DNA from: a virus
Length of the DNA stretch: 64,000 bases
IMG/VR virus record: IMGVR_UViG_3300035183_000460
Coordinates: 48,563-112,562 of that record
Strand: one strand, 5' to 3'
The notes beneath the pieces were generated by a model that saw only the letters and a program-made list of their open reading frames with translations, had not been told where the DNA came from and searched no databases. Each line of letters starts with the position of its first letter. The stretch's first letter is position 1. This document shows positions 35,442 through 44,699 of this stretch, piece by piece. A program made the translations under genes and the position numbers.

Positions 35442-37526
35442 ATGTATAAAGAAAAAATTAAACAAATGGTACAAGATGGTTTTGCTAATAAAAGAATTGC
35501 AAAACTGTTATCTTTACCTACTAAAGAAGTTAAAAAAATTGTTACGGAAAATAACTGGAAATTGCTAAATGAAGAATTCACAAATGATAAAATTGATCAT
35601 ATATGTGAATTATATAAACAAGGTGTATCATCTAAAGCATTAGGAATTAAATACTCTATTGATAAAAGAAGAATTCAAAGGTGGGCAAAAAGTAAAAATA
35701 TTTTGAGAGATAAAAGCCTATCACACAGATTTACACATTTTAATCAAAATATTTTTGATGAAATTGATACCGAAGAAAAGGCATATTGGTTAGGATTTTT
35801 TTATGCAGATGCTTATAATTGTGATATAACAAATACAATTTCATTATCATTACAAGTATTAGATAAAAACCATTTAGAAAAATTATCAAAATTTATTGAT
35901 TTACCATCGGATAAGATAATTTATTATAAAAATAAAGAAGGTCATGAATATTTTACATTAAAAATGTATAGTAAGCATTTATCTGAAGTTTTAACCTCAA
36001 AAGGGTGTCCCAGAGCTAAAAGTTTTATTATTAAATACCCATCTTGGTTATTACCTAGACTAAATGTGCATTTTATTAGAGGCATGTTTGATGGAGATGG
36101 TAGTTTAGCACGTAGGTTTAATAATGAATGGAAATGGTCATTAACTACTACTTTAGAATGTGGAGAGTATATACAAAAAATAATTTTTGATGAGTTAAAT
36201 TTAATGGTTAATTTATCTTATATTTCAAAAACTGGAAATAATACATATGAATTAGAAAGCAATGGAAATAAAAAAGTATTAATGTTATCAGAATGGTTAT
36301 ATAAAAATTCCACATATTCTACTAGATTAGATAGAAAATATGAAAGATATTTGGAACTATTAGATCAACAAAATAATAAACATATAAATCAATTATCAAA
36401 AGAAAATTATATTATTATTGATGAAGGTAAATTTAAAGCAAATAATTTGAATGTTGATAGAAACAATAAAATGACTGTTTTTAATTATAAAAATAATAAA
36501 AATAAATCTATTTATAATAAAGTAGCTTCTATTAATGGACAACCAATTACTGCTAAATATGTGAAAACATTAAATTATAATGAGAGGGAGGCATTAGTTG
36601 AGCCGTTATTTAATTATTTTAGGGCTCAAGGTTGGCTTTATCCAGATGATGATTCTAAACTACATAAAAGTTATAAAAAATTGTGTAATTGGACGCCTGA
36701 TTTATCTACATGTGAATTATTTAATAATAATTCTTTAGCAACTGACATTTGTAAGTATTTTTGTCATAAATTTTATGATGCTACTGAACGTAATAAACCT
36801 ACCATGAAAGAAATATTTCATGATGATGATAAATTAAAATATCTTATTAGAAATAGACTTGGTCTTGATTGGTATGGTACAGGTAATGATGAAACGTTTA
36901 ATATTTCTTTTAGAATGTTAATTCAAGGCATGAGGTCGTCAAGATTAGTTCCAAGTATTTCAATATTTAAACCAAATATTGCTAAATTTTTATATTTAAA
37001 ATATTCTAGTGAAAATGATGTAGTTTATGATTATTCTGCAGGATGGGGAGGCAGAATGCTTGGAGCAACATCATGTAATAGAAGGTATATTGGAGTTGAT
37101 CCATTTACAACAGATGAATTATCTAAAATGTCAGATTATTTATCATTAAATAATGTTAAATTAATTAATGATGGTTCTGAAAATGTAAGATTAATGGAAA
37201 ATAGTGTTGATTTTAGTTTCAGTAGTCCTCCATATTATTCACAAGAATATTATTCTTCAGAATATACTCAAGCTTATAATAAAGGAGAAGATTATTTTTA
37301 TAATACGTATTGGAAAAATACATTAGAGAACATTAAATATATGTTAAAGCCAGGTAAGTATTTTGGATTGAATGTTAAAAATTATCCAAAAATGGTTGAT
37401 ATGGCTAAGTATTATTTTGGAGACATTATTGAAGAAATAAAATTAAAGACAGTTAGAAGCCATCTAAATAAAATGGCTGGTACTATTAAATATGAGCCTA
37501 TTTATATATTTAAAAATATTAAATAA
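35442..37526 (+). CDS. LAGLIDADG endonuclease fused to a SAM-dependent DNA methyltransferase, 694 aa
   Basis: The open frame also runs from a GTG at 35421; ATG 35442 is chosen because it is the first ATG. Residues 1-95 hold two HTH units. LAGLIDADG motifs are WLGFFYADAY (about 115-124) and FIRGMFDGDG (about 211-220). From about 360 on, a second protein is fused: a methyltransferase with motif I DYSAGWGGRMLG (about 530-541), a likely acidic SAM-binding strand YIGVDPF and catalytic motif IV SSPPY (about 594-598), typical of N6-adenine or N4-cytosine DNA methyltransferases. No stop, frameshift or splice-like residue separates the parts. Confidence 0.85.
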   Translation: MYKEKIKQMVQDGFANKRIAKLLSLPTKEVKKIVTENNWKLLNEEFTNDKIDHICELYKQGVSSKALGIKYSIDKRRIQRWAKSKNILRDKSLSHRFTHFNQNIFDEIDTEEKAYWLGFFYADAYNCDITNTISLSLQVLDKNHLEKLSKFIDLPSDKIIYYKNKEGHEYFTLKMYSKHLSEVLTSKGCPRAKSFIIKYPSWLLPRLNVHFIRGMFDGDGSLARRFNNEWKWSLTTTLECGEYIQKIIFDELNLMVNLSYISKTGNNTYELESNGNKKVLMLSEWLYKNSTYSTRLDRKYERYLELLDQQNNKHINQLSKENYIIIDEGKFKANNLNVDRNNKMTVFNYKNNKNKSIYNKVASINGQPITAKYVKTLNYNEREALVEPLFNYFRAQGWLYPDDDSKLHKSYKKLCNWTPDLSTCELFNNNSLATDICKYFCHKFYDATERNKPTMKEIFHDDDKLKYLIRNRLGLDWYGTGNDETFNISFRMLIQGMRSSRLVPSISIFKPNIAKFLYLKYSSENDVVYDYSAGWGGRMLGATSCNRRYIGVDPFTTDELSKMSDYLSLNNVKLINDGSENVRLMENSVDFSFSSPPYYSQEYYSSEYTQAYNKGEDYFYNTYWKNTLENIKYMLKPGKYFGLNVKNYPKMVDMAKYYFGDIIEEIKLKTVRSHLNKMAGTIKYEPIYIFKNIK

Positions 37527-37694
37527 GTAATGTATGATGTTATGCTAATAAAATCGTAAATTTTGTTGCTGTAATTTATTCTACGATATCCAATACCTAC
37601 GAATCTAATAATATTAAGAAGTTATAGCATATCAGTATTCATTGATAATATTAATAATCTTGTATTAATAAGTAGTTCAACTTTTAGTAATAGC

Positions 37695-38399
37695 ATGAAT
37701 ATCGAAGACTTTTCAGAATTATATTTATTAGTTTTTGGAAGTTCTAAAGATATATACTCTCGTAAAGAGTCTATTTCTTTAAGAAAAGATAGTTTAAATT
37801 CACTAATTAATAGTGGATTTAAGAAAATTGCTTTCGATACTAGAAGAATTAATCAAGAAATAGATTTTAATCCGCGCCGTGGTTTGCAAAATTATCATCG
37901 TAGCGAAAAGTTTATTTCAGAAGCAACTTCTCAAAAAATCAAAAATTTTCTTAAATTAAAAAAAGTATTACAGGATTTAAAAGATAAATATGGTAGAGAG
38001 CCTGAATGGCAAGATAGTTATGCTCGCGTATTATTAAATGCATTGGAAAAATCGTTAAGAATTGAAGAAAAAGATGGAGATTATGCTGAAGGACAACCAG
38101 GCATAGGAAGTTTCGATTATTTAGAAGAATTGCTTTATGTTAGATATAGATTAGATATGAATAATATACAATCTATGTCTGAGGAAAAATTGAAGAAAGT
38201 AATTTTAGATAAAGATGAAAATTTGACACATACAGATCCTAATGCTGCTACAACTTGTGAAATATCTAAGCGAGATATTGCTACTCAATCATATGATACG
38301 TTATTAGAAAAATTATTTGGTGGAGTTAAAGCTACAGCTGAAAATCCTGAAGTTGAGCGAACTGTAACTATTACAATTAGAGACAAATTTGTGGGATAA
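37695..38399 (+). CDS. Hypothetical head-tail region protein, 234 aa
   Basis: This is the first structural-type gene after the homing insert. It is helical with a strand-rich C-terminus (ERTVTITIRDKFVG) and a basic N-terminal part (KIAFDTRRINQEIDFNPRRG). A GQPGIGSFDYLEELLYVRYR segment (about 137-156) looks like a folded core. There is no SD of note; ATG 37695 follows AGTAATAGC. It lies 3 nt upstream of the next gene. Position after the capsid gene would fit a head-completion or connector protein, without sequence proof. Confidence 0.5.
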   Translation: MNIEDFSELYLLVFGSSKDIYSRKESISLRKDSLNSLINSGFKKIAFDTRRINQEIDFNPRRGLQNYHRSEKFISEATSQKIKNFLKLKKVLQDLKDKYGREPEWQDSYARVLLNALEKSLRIEEKDGDYAEGQPGIGSFDYLEELLYVRYRLDMNNIQSMSEEKLKKVILDKDENLTHTDPNAATTCEISKRDIATQSYDTLLEKLFGGVKATAENPEVERTVTITIRDKFVG

Positions 38400-38402
38400 A
38401 TT

Positions 38403-39032
38403 ATGAGTGGCTTAGACGACTTCGCTCCGTATCGTAAAAAATATGGATGTTTTACAGTTTTAAATATTTCTCATTTAAATCAGAATTATGGTCCATATAG
38501 AAAAAAAGTAGTTAAAATTTTTAATTATCCAATTTTACCTGGACACACCAGAGACTTATTAGCAATTCCTGGAGTTTCAGAAGCTGATATTAGAGCTTCT
38601 TTATTAAAAGGAGAAATTCGTCATAAGATATTAGCTCAAGATATTATAGTAGTTTGTAGTGATATTGATTTATTACAATTTAATAATGACCAAAAGCAAT
38701 TTTTAATGCAAGCCGGAATAACCAACGGTTTGGAAATTAATATACCACCAGGTAATTTATCTTATGCTTGGAGAGAAAAAATACCATTAATTGGATTAAG
38801 GAACGGTATTAATAGAATATTTTTTACACCAGATAAATTTATTAATGGTTCATATAATGGAAATATATTTCATATATCTATAGAGCATAATGGTAAAGCA
38901 TTATATGAAGGAATAGATTTTAATATAAAGGAATCTGGAGGTTTAGGCACTGGTTATGATACTATAGAGATGTTTTCTCTAACACCAAATTCACATAGTT
39001 TATTGTTTGCAACATATGCGATAAAAATTTAA
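38403..39032 (+). CDS. Hypothetical beta-rich structural protein, 209 aa
   Basis: Unrecognised. The N-terminus (YGCFTVLNISHLNQNYGPYR) is followed by a repeated basic/aromatic motif and IPGVSEADIRASLLKGEIRH, a helix-hairpin-like stretch (about 58-77) found in several phage connector proteins. The second half is beta strands (IFHISIEHNGKALYEGIDFN). It is coupled with the gene 3 nt upstream. A neck, tail-terminator or tail-completion role is possible but unproven. Confidence 0.5.
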   Translation: MSGLDDFAPYRKKYGCFTVLNISHLNQNYGPYRKKVVKIFNYPILPGHTRDLLAIPGVSEADIRASLLKGEIRHKILAQDIIVVCSDIDLLQFNNDQKQFLMQAGITNGLEINIPPGNLSYAWREKIPLIGLRNGINRIFFTPDKFINGSYNGNIFHISIEHNGKALYEGIDFNIKESGGLGTGYDTIEMFSLTPNSHSLLFATYAIKI

Positions 39033-39129
39033 TAAATTTAATAAACTATTATAATAATGTAATATACATATATAATAGTATAATATAAAGTTATAATTTT
39101 TTAATATCCTAAAAAAAGGGAAAATTATC

Positions 39130-40626
39130 ATGACTGCATATGTGCGACAAAATGCGCTCGATCAAGCTCTTGATATAGCAGGTTCTTTGTTGCAGTCAGA
39201 TACAAGAATCCTATCTAACGAGCCAGATGGTTATGGTGCCCCAGTTGCTGGACAATCAGGTACAGATGGATATGTATCAGCAGTTAACGCAGGTATTGCT
39301 ACTATAACCGGTTTAACTGGTATGACTGTGCAATCTGTAGGTAGATTTTTAACTTTGGTAGATAGCTCAAATTCTGGTAACACCGGAACATTTTTGATTG
39401 TTGGTTATAATTCAGCCACTTCTGTTAATATTTCTAATGCTAATGCAGTAGTTAATACTTCAAACCCAATAATTTGGACTGAAAGAAATCCATATACTTT
39501 AGAAGACGATCTTAATTTTGCTCGTACAGATCGAAGATTAATTAAAGGTACTTCAACATTTTATAGCGATATTCCAACTTATCAGCGTCCAACTGCTATT
39601 GGTACTAACGTTCCTGCCAATTTAACAAATATTTCTGGTAAGACTTTGGATGCTCATGCATGGATAGTTAATAGAGTTTTTCGTGCTGATACTGTTGCAG
39701 TTGGTGATGGTTACACTACAATTACTGCAACTGGACAGTTACAATATGCTGATGCCATAGATAGGACTGGTATCCCAATTTGGGACGGATTTGATGCTGG
39801 AAATTGGGCAGCTACTTATGTAGAAATTATTAATCCTGTAACAGAAAATTCTTTAATTGCAGTTGGCGGATCAGTTGATGGTTATAGAATTTTTGGACGT
39901 ACTCGTCAAGGAACAACTGGTGTTGAGCCAAATAGCGTAGAAATTGAGTTTAGAGCTGTTCCAATGGGTGCAGATATTTCAACATCTGTAGCTTATACTT
40001 GGGACGGTTATCAACCAACAGTAGTTGATTATTATTATCCTTATCGAGAGAGAGCAGATCAATTAACGGAAACTGCTTTTAGAACAACATTAATAAATGG
40101 TTTGTTTGCAGATTCCAATAATTCCACTAATACAAACAGTATTTTACAGATTCTTGGATCTATTTCTGGAGATACTTATCTTACCGGCTTAACAAATACT
40201 GGCATTTATTATCCATTTAATAATTTGCCTGATGCAACACCTTCAGTTACTGAAGCATTAAATACACTTAATGCACAAATTGGCAATCGTAATTATACTG
40301 GAAACATTTTAACTGATGGTTATACTATTACTGCTTCATTACAGCAATTAGCTGATGCAATAGCTTCTGCTAATTTTGTAAGAATTATTGAGCGCCTTAC
40401 ATCTGATATTGCTGCTAATACAGCACATACAATTCCTGGTGGAAATACATATACCCCTGATCCGACAAATAATGGACAGAATTTAATTGTATATACAAGA
40501 GGAATATTACGTGATCCTGGACCTGTAATTAATGGAAATGATTATGCTGAAACTAGCACAACTCAAATCACATTCTATACAAAACAAAAATCAGGAGATC
40601 ATATTAACTACTTTATTTACGCATAA
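39130..40626 (+). CDS. Abundant virion structural protein, 498 aa, rich in DGY tripeptides
   Basis: Beta-rich, Thr/Ala/Asn/Gly-rich and weakly charged, with six Asp-Gly-Tyr tripeptides (e.g. PDGYGAP, WDGYQPT, TDGYTIT). An early segment (about 50-110: AGIATITGLTGMTVQSVGRF, VDSSNSGNTGTFLIVGYN) looks like the small repeat domain common in tail proteins. Codons are less AT-biased than in neighbouring hypothetical genes, suggesting strong expression. The SD is AAAGGGAAAA, and a clear terminator follows. It could be the main tail or collar/whisker component. I cannot match it to sheath or tube families. Confidence 0.55.
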   Translation: MTAYVRQNALDQALDIAGSLLQSDTRILSNEPDGYGAPVAGQSGTDGYVSAVNAGIATITGLTGMTVQSVGRFLTLVDSSNSGNTGTFLIVGYNSATSVNISNANAVVNTSNPIIWTERNPYTLEDDLNFARTDRRLIKGTSTFYSDIPTYQRPTAIGTNVPANLTNISGKTLDAHAWIVNRVFRADTVAVGDGYTTITATGQLQYADAIDRTGIPIWDGFDAGNWAATYVEIINPVTENSLIAVGGSVDGYRIFGRTRQGTTGVEPNSVEIEFRAVPMGADISTSVAYTWDGYQPTVVDYYYPYRERADQLTETAFRTTLINGLFADSNNSTNTNSILQILGSISGDTYLTGLTNTGIYYPFNNLPDATPSVTEALNTLNAQIGNRNYTGNILTDGYTITASLQQLADAIASANFVRIIERLTSDIAANTAHTIPGGNTYTPDPTNNGQNLIVYTRGILRDPGPVINGNDYAETSTTQITFYTKQKSGDHINYFIYA

Positions 40627-40634
40627 TAATTAAC

Positions 40635-40710
<76 letters not shown>

Positions 40711-40749
40711 TGTAATAATATATACATATCTGATATATTAAAAAAAAAG

Positions 40750-40968
40750 ATGAATTTAAAAAATCCAGATTTAACTTATAAACAAGTTTTTTCTACAAAT
40801 TTGCAATGTTCTTCTGGACATATAGCTCCAATGAATTTTAAAATAGATGGTAATGAAGCGCCAACTAGATTTTTTGAAATTCATAAGGATACTATATATT
40901 TAGGAACTTTTTGTGAACCGTGTTTAATAATTGCAAATTATATAGCCAAATTACAAAAAAAGAGGTAA
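40750..40968 (+). CDS. Small zinc-binding-type protein, 72 aa
   Basis: Two half-knuckles are visible: LQCSSGHIAPMNF (C22, H26) and FCEPCLII (C57, C60). This is the spacing of a small treble-clef or ribbon. The start follows an AAAAAAAAAG stretch with little SD. It is separated by 3 nt from the next gene. Small Cys-rich proteins in tail regions can be assembly factors or regulators; the specific role is unknown. Confidence 0.5.
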   Translation: MNLKNPDLTYKQVFSTNLQCSSGHIAPMNFKIDGNEAPTRFFEIHKDTIYLGTFCEPCLIIANYIAKLQKKR

Positions 40969-40971
40969 GAA

Positions 40972-41382
40972 ATGGTATATGCTGATGAATTAGTTAAATT
41001 AAGAAAAAGAATGTTAGACGCTTTAAATTTAGGTGTTATTGATACTAATTCTAAGGATATATATGAAGCAACTTTAATTCAAATTATGAATGAAGCTGAG
41101 CGCCAACGGCAAACATGTGTAGCTAGAGCCGAGGATCTAAGACGTCAAGCGGCTATTGCCGATGGACAAGCAGCAGCATTTACTCAAGTTGGAAGTATTG
41201 TGTATAATGTTCTAAATGGATATATTATTGTTGCTGAAAGACAAAAAAGAGAAGAGCAAGAACGTGCTGCTGAAATGGAAGAAAAGCGTGCAGCCATGGA
41301 AGCAGCAGCGCAGAATAAATCTGCAGAAGAATTGGAAAATGATTCCACTATAGAAGTAACAAATAAACGTCGTAAAAAGTAA
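40972..41382 (+). CDS. Hypothetical helical protein, 136 aa
   Basis: Almost wholly helical. An Arg/Gln/Ala-rich coiled-coil centre (RQRQTCVARAEDLRRQAAIA) and a Glu/Ala/Lys-rich tail ending NKRRKK frame a short hydrophobic segment (VGSIVYNVLNGYIIVA, about 76-91) that could be a membrane-contacting helix. The SD is AAGAGGTAAGA. It resembles small tail-assembly or chaperone-type proteins in composition, but no family is recognised. Confidence 0.45.
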   Translation: MVYADELVKLRKRMLDALNLGVIDTNSKDIYEATLIQIMNEAERQRQTCVARAEDLRRQAAIADGQAAAFTQVGSIVYNVLNGYIIVAERQKREEQERAAEMEEKRAAMEAAAQNKSAEELENDSTIEVTNKRRKK

Positions 41383-41428
41383 TATTTTATTTAAAACATT
41401 CCATTCGATATTTTTGTATTATTATGAA

Positions 41429-42559
41429 ATGAATGGAATTCGTAAGGAAGATTTAGTTGATTTAGATATTATTGATGCATCTGAACTTGCTTCAGATGGT
41501 TATTCTGTTTATTTAACAACTACATTAGTTTCAACTACAAATGCCGGCAGTCTAGTTACTATTAATTTACCACAAGATGGTGAAGGGTTAATTACTGGTA
41601 AAGATCATCCATTATCACCAGGTGATAGAGTTTGGATAACCGGAACTTCCGGTGGTTTAGCCGATGGATATTATATTTGTAATAATGTAATTTCTGATAC
41701 AAGTTTTTCTGTAACATCTCCAATATTATCTTCTACTGGCGGTACAATATATTTTATGCATCCTGCAGGAGCATTTAATGTTGGATTTGATTTATCAAAT
41801 TATACAGCAATACATGTAACTCATAAAAATGTTCAAGAGGCTATTCAAGATTTAGATTTAGCTATTTCTGGATCTGGTGGAGGAATAACTGCATCTCAAC
41901 ATGAAACATTAAGGCAACTTATACATTTAGCAGATGGTGTTGGTGGACCATTTGAAGGATTTGCAACTAATGCATATCGTGAAGTTTTACCAATTAATTC
42001 GGCTTTTCCAACATCCATTATTTGGTGGAAAAATGCTGCTAAAACACATAAATATGTGGAAAAAACTATTACGTTTAATACAAATAAAACTCCAGCACTT
42101 ATTGAATGGAAAGTATATGGTACTGATGGATTTACTGTTTTAGCCACTGTCACAGATACGATAACTTATTCTGGTCCATTTGAATTATATAGAGTTCGTG
42201 GAATTATAGATAATACTATAGATTTTAGTAATCTAACAATAGAATCTCATAAATATGTTAGGCAGCTTATACATTTAGCAGATGGTGTTGGTGGACCGTT
42301 TGAAGGATTTACTTCTGGAGCGTACAGGGAAATATTGCCTATGGCTAGCCCATTTCCTACCTCTATTATTTGGTACGATAATAACACTAAAACTAAAAAA
42401 ATTGTTGAAAAAACAATTGTTTATAATACCAATAAAACCGTATCATTAATAACTTGGAAAGTATATGACATTGATGGAATTACTGTATTAGCAACAGTTT
42501 CTGATAATATGACATACTCAGGTATATTTGAAAATAATAGAACAAGATCGATAAGTTAA
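41429..42559 (+). CDS. Tail/fibre-type protein with tandem domain duplication, 376 aa
   Basis: The frame can be read from a TTG at 41414, but ATG 41429 (MNGIRKEDLVDLD) is the likelier start. Residues about 20-110 form a beta domain (STTNAGSLVTINLP, HPLSPGDRVWITGTSGG) similar to the repeats of the large fibre at 56319. The C-terminal two thirds are two tandem copies of a 116-residue domain beginning RQLIHLADGVGGPFEGF. The protein has DGY tripeptides at SDGYSVY and ADGYYIC. Likely a receptor-binding or decoration component of the tail. Confidence 0.6.
   Translation: MNGIRKEDLVDLDIIDASELASDGYSVYLTTTLVSTTNAGSLVTINLPQDGEGLITGKDHPLSPGDRVWITGTSGGLADGYYICNNVISDTSFSVTSPILSSTGGTIYFMHPAGAFNVGFDLSNYTAIHVTHKNVQEAIQDLDLAISGSGGGITASQHETLRQLIHLADGVGGPFEGFATNAYREVLPINSAFPTSIIWWKNAAKTHKYVEKTITFNTNKTPALIEWKVYGTDGFTVLATVTDTITYSGPFELYRVRGIIDNTIDFSNLTIESHKYVRQLIHLADGVGGPFEGFTSGAYREILPMASPFPTSIIWYDNNTKTKKIVEKTIVYNTNKTVSLITWKVYDIDGITVLATVSDNMTYSGIFENNRTRSIS
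41909..42556 (+). repeat. Tandem duplication of a 348-bp coding unit
   Basis: The DNA from 41909 (ttaaggcaacttatac) is repeated from 42257 with the same reading frame. The first ~50 bp (encoding RQLIHLADGVGGPFEGF) are almost identical. The rest is diverged but alignable (TSIIWWKNAAKTHK versus TSIIWYDNNTKTKK). The second copy ends at the gene's stop. Confidence 0.9.
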
Positions 42560-42572
42560 AGGTAAATGATAA

Positions 42573-43925
42573 ATGGCAACTGATTCTCCCGTAGCAATAT
42601 TATTTAATACTGATGGTTATGAAGTTAATGTCAGACCAAACGTTACAATACCATCCGGCACTAGCGCTATTATTGCTGGAGGTTCAGATTCAGGTACTGC
42701 AAGATTTTTATCTGTTGATTCTTCTGGTAGACCTATTATTTCAGGAGCTGGTACAGCAGGAACACCTATTGGCGGAGTTGTTACTGTTCAAGGAATTTCT
42801 GGAGGTGTAGCAATACCTATTTCTGGCACTGTTACAGCATCTAATCCATCAGTTGGCGCTAATGGATCACCTATACTAGGTTCTTCAACTCAAATTGGAG
42901 TTTCTGATGGAACTAATATTCAGGTGCCAAGATGTTATGATTTAGATACAGGAAGTGGAACTCAATATAATTTAGGAGTTAATTTAAGAATTTCTGCAAA
43001 TGGTGGATCAGTAGAATTTGGTACAAATACGAACCCTATTCGTATTGATCCAACAGGTACTACAACGCAACCAATTTCTGGTACAATTACAGCCAATGCA
43101 GGAACTGGAAATTTTAATACTAATATTTCTCAGTATGGTGGCACTAATGTAGGCGCAGGAAATGCGATTCATGTGCAACCTGGAACTGGAGCAACTTTTA
43201 ACATAGCTGGCACTGTATCTGCCACTCAATCTGGTATTTGGACAGTACAGCCAGGAAATACGGCAAATACTACTCCTTGGTTAACTACTATCAGTCAAGG
43301 TGGTAACTCTGCCGCTGTAAAACCAGCTTCTACGGCAGCTGTTTCAACTGATCCGGCTTTGGTAGTTGCAACATCTCCTAATAATACAACATTTATAAGA
43401 CATAAAGAATTTGCTACTTTTACCGCGTTAGCTACAAATGTTACTCTTGCTAGTAACAAATCACTATTATCAATTGGTAATGCTTCAGGTAGTACTGTTA
43501 AATGTAAAATTCTTGAAGTCTATATTATTAATGTTCAATTGGTTGCTGTCACTGGCGTTGTAGTTAATTTTGAATTGCGAAGAGCAACCTCTCATACAGC
43601 AGGCACTCAAATTACAGCAATTGAAACAATGGAAACAACAGATAGTCTTAATCCAAATATTACTGTTAGAACAAATGCAACTATTTCAGGTGAATCTTCT
43701 AATTTGCTTTGGCGTACACTATTTAGTTCTGATGAATGGGCTGCAGGAACATTAGACCTTGACGGTATGGATCATATAAATCAAGCACTGTTTCCAATTT
43801 ATAGTAGAAAAGATCCATCTACTAAACCAATAACATTAAATGCAAATGAAGCGTTAACTATCAAATGTGCAACAAATACGACAGTTGGTACTTTTGATGT
43901 ATTTGTTGTGTTTACTCAGGAATAA
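42573..43925 (+). CDS. Tail fibre-like structural protein, 450 aa
   Basis: The N-terminal 280 residues are Gly/Thr/Ser/Asn-rich with repetitive beta motifs (PISGTVTASN, PISGTITANAG, NIAGTVSATQSG), typical of fibrous tail proteins. From about 285 a globular beta domain follows (NKSLLSIGNASGSTVKCKIL, ITLNANEALTIKCATNTTVG) ending FDVFVVFTQE. The next protein ends in the same kind of domain. One DGY (NTDGYEVN) is near the start. Probable trimeric fibre or adhesin. The SD is GGTAAATG, weak. Confidence 0.6.
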   Translation: MATDSPVAILFNTDGYEVNVRPNVTIPSGTSAIIAGGSDSGTARFLSVDSSGRPIISGAGTAGTPIGGVVTVQGISGGVAIPISGTVTASNPSVGANGSPILGSSTQIGVSDGTNIQVPRCYDLDTGSGTQYNLGVNLRISANGGSVEFGTNTNPIRIDPTGTTTQPISGTITANAGTGNFNTNISQYGGTNVGAGNAIHVQPGTGATFNIAGTVSATQSGIWTVQPGNTANTTPWLTTISQGGNSAAVKPASTAAVSTDPALVVATSPNNTTFIRHKEFATFTALATNVTLASNKSLLSIGNASGSTVKCKILEVYIINVQLVAVTGVVVNFELRRATSHTAGTQITAIETMETTDSLNPNITVRTNATISGESSNLLWRTLFSSDEWAAGTLDLDGMDHINQALFPIYSRKDPSTKPITLNANEALTIKCATNTTVGTFDVFVVFTQE

Positions 43926-43930
43926 TTAAA

Positions 43931-44698
43931 ATGGTATCTTATAATGGTATAATAACGTTAAATGTATCTTGGTCTAGTTTAAAATCTATTGCTAGATCTA
44001 AAAATCTTAGTATTCAATACGAGCAAACTGAAAATGCTTATGAAATTTTTTGTTTAGATGGCAATGTTTGTTATAAGGCTATTATTTTTAAATTCTCTGT
44101 TCCTGATACAATTAATTTTAATCAAAGTACAAATGATGAAGACAAATTTGATTTTGAGACTAATTATAAAGATATTATTACTAATAAAAAAATTTCAGCA
44201 AATTATACTATTGCAACATACTCTGCTGTTGCTTTAAACTTTGCACCACCAACTACTCCAACTGATATTTTTACCATTTCTGGTAGTGATAGTAAGATAG
44301 TATATGTTAATAGAATAGTTATTACAGGAACTCAAAATTATGGTGCATTTAGAGACATTCTATTTATAAAAAGATCTACTAAAAATACTGGTGGTGCCTT
44401 TACTATATTAAAATCAATTCCATACGATTCTATTAGTCCTAATGCTACAGCGGAAGTTCGTGCATATACTGCAAATCCAATACTAGGAACCGCTATTGGA
44501 ACAATTTTTGCAGCTAAAGTTTTTATTCCTAGTAATAATGCTTTAGCATCACAAAATGATAAATATATAAATTTTGGTATAAATAATGGTAAACCGATTA
44601 TTCTTAGAGGTACAAGTGAACTACTTGCAGTAAACTTAAATTCTATTACAAGTCCTGGTAACTTAATAAGTATAAGCATTGAATGGACAGAGGAATAA
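43931..44698 (+). CDS. Tail structural protein sharing a C-terminal domain with its neighbour, 255 aa
   Basis: It starts 5 nt after the preceding stop. The N-terminal 60 residues (YNGIITLNVSWSSLKSIARS, then YEIFCLDGNVCYKAIIFKF) form one small beta domain. From about 100 on, the protein parallels the C-terminal domain of the preceding protein: ISGSDSKIVYVNRIVITGTQ, PIILRGTSELLAVNLN and the terminal ISIEWTEE mirror the neighbour's GNASGSTVKC, EALTIKCATN and FVVFTQE. A paralogous capping or receptor-binding domain is likely. Confidence 0.55.
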   Translation: MVSYNGIITLNVSWSSLKSIARSKNLSIQYEQTENAYEIFCLDGNVCYKAIIFKFSVPDTINFNQSTNDEDKFDFETNYKDIITNKKISANYTIATYSAVALNFAPPTTPTDIFTISGSDSKIVYVNRIVITGTQNYGAFRDILFIKRSTKNTGGAFTILKSIPYDSISPNATAEVRAYTANPILGTAIGTIFAAKVFIPSNNALASQNDKYINFGINNGKPIILRGTSELLAVNLNSITSPGNLISISIEWTEE

Positions 44699-44699
44699 T

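Noticed and set aside
35442-37526. Intein in a methyltransferase gene
   Set aside because: The endonuclease part is N-terminal and no splice-junction residues (N-terminal Cys/Ser, C-terminal HN) flank it; a plain fusion explains the sequence.
37527-37694. tRNA-like or full repeat copy after the methyltransferase gene
   Set aside because: Only a 13-nt match to the repeat exists, and no cloverleaf or T-arm (GGTTC) is present; kept only as a tentative fourth match.
39130-40626. Tail sheath or tube protein
   Set aside because: Position and abundance fit, but no sheath or tube signature can be seen, so it is left as a structural protein.
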